Source: Volvox africanus (Eukaryota; Chlorophyta; Chlorophyceae; Chlamydomonadales; Volvocaceae). From it: 64,000 nt of DNA. The DNA lies in assembly GCA_030268105.1 (NCBI GenBank), contig BSDZ01000094.1, positions 4,312,501 through 4,376,500 on the forward strand. The letters run 5' to 3'. Every line of letters starts with the position of its first letter. Within the stretch, counting starts at the first letter, position 1. Position numbers and translations under genes: made by a program. Of this stretch, positions 60,485 to 64,000 are shown one piece after another. The notes under the pieces were generated by a model, which saw only the letters and a list, made by a program, of their open reading frames with translations, was not told where the DNA came from and ran no database searches.

Positions 60485-61275
60485 CTATTTCGGCTGAGGT
60501 ACAAACGGCGGCATTAGAGGGCAATCCTTCGTGGAATGATTCTCCGCACACCGTAGACAAACATTGGCCAATTTCCGACGCTCGAATTCGGAACGATTGC
60601 AATTCCATTTTGGCATAAATGTGTCGTCCGTACGAGTACGCTTCGCGTTGGGGTCGGAACGCTGTGCGGCTGCCGACGACGGCGCACCACCACGCTTCCT
60701 GTTCCTAGCTGGGTCCGAGCTCGGACCTGCTCCTCCTGTACCACGGACACCCGAGCTAGCGCCCCCGCGCGCCTTGCGTTGCCCGTTGCTGCGTCGCGTC
60801 GCGGCAGTAGGCGTGGGGCGGGTCGCGCCGAGGTCCTGGTCGAGAGCTACAGCTTCCCCAAGCGGATCCTGCACTTGCACGGCATTTGCACGAGGGGCAG
60901 ACTTGACTTCTTCCTCGCCGGCAAGAAGTCGTATCTCCGCGCCCTTAGCAAAAGCGACCAACGCGTCATACGACTTGATCTGCGCTCCAACCAAGTCAGT
61001 GGCGCACCATTTAGCCAAAAGCTTTGTTAGGCCTCGCCTAAACCAAAAGACACGCTCAGATTCGGTGAGGTCAGCAATGGGAGTCACAAGTGCTTCGAAG
61101 CGTGACTGGTACGCAGGTACATTTTCATCCCGACGCATGTGGTAGCTACCGGCTGCCAAAACGTTACGAGCTTCCACATCGCGTGCTTGAACCTCAGTAG
61201 CGAATCGTGCGAGCAAAGCGGCGACTAACTCGTCAAAAGTATAGCTGCCCCGGGCGTTGGTCCAATTGCGATACC
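60485..61275 (-). CDS. gag: E3 Gag, C-terminal part
   Basis: The capsid C-terminal half, basic linker and CX2CX3HX4C knuckle (CLRCAENHSTKDC) are intact and end in TAG. The N-terminal half lies beyond E4, outside this window. The region deleted in E1 and E4 is present here. Confidence 0.9.
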
Positions 61276-62099
61276 TGTTGTGCTACGGTTCATTTTCCGC
61301 CGACGCGTAGGTCGACGCGATCCTATGAGGCGAAGTGCTTTTGTGATGAACGCATTACATATGAATGAATCTGCATGATATAAATGTATTCGCATACATT
61401 TATATATGCATTTGGCATGTTGTCATTATCCATCGCGACATCGCACCATGGCAAATCCGCCTAGCATGCATGAAAGCCCGAAGCATGGAAGTGCGCATTA
61501 TGCTCGTGCTACGAAACGATAAGTAATATTATCTGATATAATATTACTTCATTTAAGCACACGTTGAGAGCGCCGCACTCGTCGCGATACATGCCCTGCA
61601 ACCGGATATCGTTATCCGGACCCTTGCATCATGCGAATGCCGGAAAGGCTTATACGTTGTCACGAGTAGACATCGCCCATACGCAGTAGGGTTGCCACAT
61701 CTAGGATCGGCCTCCTAATGTGAATCGTACGGCACTGCGATGCTGCGAGTATAACAGATGCGAGGACGGCTAAGCTAGACAAGACATTCGATACCGGAGA
61801 ACACTCGTGTGTTCTATATTACTATTTCTATACATTATTCTACTTAGCCCGAGCCAAGCCTGAACTTCGCTAATCACCGCCGCGTGATGATTGCTTGCTT
61901 CCGGCGCTGACGGCGATTTCGTTCATTGCATCATTCTGATCCGTAAGACTGTAAGTTATATCTCTCTTCGTCTTGAAGTCTTCCGCTGTCTCTGTTTGCT
62001 CTCGCTTGCCTTGCTGTACTTGCAAGTGCTCGCGCATCGGTGTCGAAAGTCTCCAGACGTGCAGATACTTATGAGCAAACGCGAACGAGAGGTACAACA
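61276..62099 (+). repeat. 5' LTR of E4 (824 bp)
   Basis: It begins TGTTGTGC and ends GTACAACA. It matches the E1 LTR closely and contains the four conserved hairpins. A primer-binding site TGGTAGCGAGACCAGGTT starts two bases downstream. Confidence 0.95.
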
Positions 62100-62167
62100 A
62101 TTTGGTAGCGAGACCAGGTTCGTTGCCTAACTGTCTCTCTTTGTCTAATCGGAAGTAGGTTCTTTCT

Positions 62168-62583
62168 ATGGCGAGTTCCAGCGACGAACCACGAGGACCG
62201 CTAGATACTTTTGCCGAAGACTTAGGCCGCGCCGTTTTGGACGCCGCCGCTTCCGGTTTGTAATTGTTTAATTGCTTTTGTTTAGATTGCTGCACTTGTT
62301 GTGTAAGTGTACGCTCTGAGTCGCAGGTAATCTCAGTGCACCGGCATTGCTTGCCGCGGCGACTGAGACCGGCGTTCGTCCGGACCAGTTGGCGACTCTC
62401 ATTGCCCAAACCACGGAGATCAGGACTCAGCTGGGCAATTACTTGCTGAGTTTGCTGAATCTTCTCAAGAGTACTGTCGGTAGGCTCACCGAATCGCTTT
62501 GTACTCTTGCCTTTGCTATAGAAGTCGGCTTCTATTACGCAAACCTAGGGTATCGTTTCGTGCTTCATGTCCGCGGAACATGA
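62168..62583 (+). CDS. E4 leader ORF, probably spliced
   Basis: This is the counterpart of the E2 leader ORF: ATG at 62168, a likely 77-bp GT-AG intron, and a second part running to a TGA at 62583. Relative to E2 it carries a synonymous change in the first part and five synonymous changes plus one Lys-to-Asn in the second. Confidence 0.55.
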
Positions 62584-63127
62584 CGATACGCCGCACACTA
62601 GCCTAGCTAGCCAACCCGATTTCGTTGTAGCTGCTAGAGCGCCGGATAGAGGTCTTGAGACTGTTGGCGCGCGAGCCACTCAAGAGCCCCTTTTCCTTCA
62701 GACCCCTGCTCACTTAATTGTGCCGCATTCAGCAGTGAACACGAATATGGACAACACTGCTGGACCAAGGGTTCTGCCATTACCTCAAGCTCGAGGGCAT
62801 GATGACATCCCCGAGGTGATGAGATTGTCGATTCCCGTTCCTAGGCTCAATATTTCGCTGACCGACAAGACACCAGGGCATAGCATAGCCGATGCAACTC
62901 GTGCGTACGTGCGTGACGCTAAAAAGTACCTCCAAGCTGTTCATGGTGGCGATAATGACGGTATCAGGTGTCTTTTCGTTGGTAACACCCTCGAGGGCGC
63001 AGCGAAGGACTGGTATCGCAATTGGACCAACGCCCGGGGCAGCTATACTTTTGCCGCCGTTTGTACCTCAGCCGAAATAGGGGCTTGCCCGGGTTCCTGC
63101 GGAGGGGGCACCACCTGGGATTTCTGA
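62567..63127 (+). pseudogene. E4 gag with the same 722-bp deletion as E1
   Basis: Gag is normal to ARGSYTF and then joins the last gag codons out of frame, ending 26 codons later. The junction at about 63054 is identical to that of E1. The normal gag UAG is still present at 63078-63080 in the pol frame. Confidence 0.92.
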
Positions 63128-64000
63128 ACTAACGCGTGGTCGGTGGTCATCCTTACGGCCAGCCGTTAAGGCATTGTTGCCTTGTGTACTTGGACACATC
63201 GAGCGAGTCATTGCGCGACGCATCACGCTTGACGGACGCACGGGACTTCTCTGCTTCGACCCGTTGTGTAATTTGTTTACACCTCGCCGTCCCCTGTCGT
63301 CTATCGATCTGTCTAACCACGTGGTTTTGTTCATCCCCTCGTCTCTGCGTGAGATGTCGGAACAGTTGGCCATATACAGGGGATGTAGGCGTCAATATCC
63401 AGGCACTGCTGCATGTGTATTACTCCCTGCTTTCTGTCGGCGCAAGGCAGAGGCATTGTTAAGGGGTATGCGGCATGTCCACCGGTTCGAGCCGGGCACC
63501 GTTTTGTTTAATGGTGTGGATCGGGAGGGTACGCTGGCTCCGTGGCCACACCTATCCTACTCGGTTGACGTTTGGTACGAAGCTCCTGATGGGGGTGCCG
63601 TTGGTTACGGACCCGCCTTAAGTGCACTGACGTTGTCTGCTGGGCATTCGCTCGTAGATAGCCGTGTCCCTGTGGTTCAGATCGGTTTGAATGGCCGTAC
63701 TCTGAAGGCACTTGTTGACACCGGTGCCAGCGACGACTTCATCTCTGTCGCAGAGGTGAATGCGCTGGGGTTGTCCCCAGAGTCGTCTGATTGTCCACAG
63801 GTTACCCTTGCTGACGGGGGTAAGCATCCCATCGTGGGCAGGATTACCCTTAGCCTATCGTTAGGCCCTTTGCGTGTTGTGACCCGGCCGTACGTCCTGC
63901 AGGGCTTAGCAGAGACTGCACCGTACATAATGGGGTCGTCGACATTACGACAGTACCGCGCGCGCATCGACATGGAGACCGCAACCCTGCATATGTGCAA
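63081..64000 (+). CDS. pol: E4 Pol, N-terminal part
   Basis: 306 codons are open from the UAG to the window end. They cover the methyltransferase-like domain (LFIPSS) and most of the protease with DTGAS. The frame is intact so far and shares diagnostic residues with E1 ([10 protein letters not shown]). Confidence 0.92.

Larger units (their letters stand above)
55540..61275 (-). mobile_element. Element E3: chromovirus on the minus strand, cut by E4
   Basis: E3 is a family E copy with intact pol and the undeleted gag type of E2. Its 3' LTR is 55540-56363. At 61275 its gag is interrupted by E4. The junction corresponds to E2 position 37321, and the 5-bp flank ATACC should be repeated after E4, outside the window. 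The 5' LTR is therefore not visible. Confidence 0.94.
61276..64000 (+). mobile_element. Element E4: chromovirus, truncated by the window end
   Basis: E4 is inserted in E3 gag. It has a 5' LTR, a variant primer-binding site, the coding leader, the gag with the same 722-bp deletion as E1, the UAG, and the start of pol up to the end of the protease at the window edge. Its LTR is of the E1 subtype. Confidence 0.94.

Noticed and set aside
60564..61145. 193-codon open frame opposite E3 gag (also opposite E2 gag)
   Set aside because: It is a shadow of the conserved, GC-rich gag sequence; the opposite strand carries the capsid and zinc-knuckle motifs.

Overview
The window looks like nuclear DNA of a green alga, most likely a chlorophycean of the Chlamydomonas/Volvox group. 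Four things point there: an intron-dense photosynthesis gene (psbO) whose product resembles, from memory, the Chlamydomonas protein very closely; short GT-AG introns in every host gene; the algal poly(A) signal TGTAA downstream of the genes and inside the retroelement LTRs; and a load of chromodomain-bearing Ty3/Gypsy elements. There is no sign of prokaryotic organisation.

Positions 1-23339 hold three host genes, all on the + strand, and one tRNA gene. They are a 16-exon superfamily 1 Upf1/IGHMBP2-like helicase (380-10735), the 6-exon psbO gene for the photosystem II manganese-stabilising protein (12281-13827), a roughly 14-exon chloroplast-type glutathione reductase (about 14843-21838), and tRNA-Val(CAC) (22743-22816). 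I rebuilt exon boundaries from conserved protein motifs, splice consensus and reading phase; phases close without conflict in all three genes.

Positions 23340-64000 are an almost uninterrupted block of LTR retrotransposons nested in each other. From left to right: element A (minus, decayed, 5' end cut off); element C (plus, internally deleted); element D (plus), split by a solo LTR and by element E1; E1 (minus), itself split inside its 3' LTR by E2 (plus, complete, 7471 bp); the rest of D, fused in frame to element F (plus); E3 (minus), inserted into F; and E4 (plus), inserted into the gag of E3 and running off the window. Perfect 5-bp target-site duplications (CAAAG, CTCAG, GCCGT) prove three of the insertions, and removing two of them restores the D reading frame exactly. 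The four E copies belong to one family with 824-bp LTRs. The LTR pairs of E1 and E2 differ by about one base each, so the family was recently active.

The most interesting biology is in the retroelements. In the four families where the junction is present (A, D, E, F), gag and pol are separated by a UAG with pol open in frame directly after it, and three families share the bases CTTGCC just downstream, which suggests programmed readthrough. Between that UAG and the protease lies a domain resembling phage-type Dam N6-adenine methyltransferases. It keeps its NPPY motif only in D; in A, E and F the same position reads xPSS. The E family also has an apparently spliced, protein-coding leader upstream of gag, LTRs with four perfect hairpins, and a derivative lineage (E1, E4) that shares a 722-bp gag deletion yet keeps pol open.
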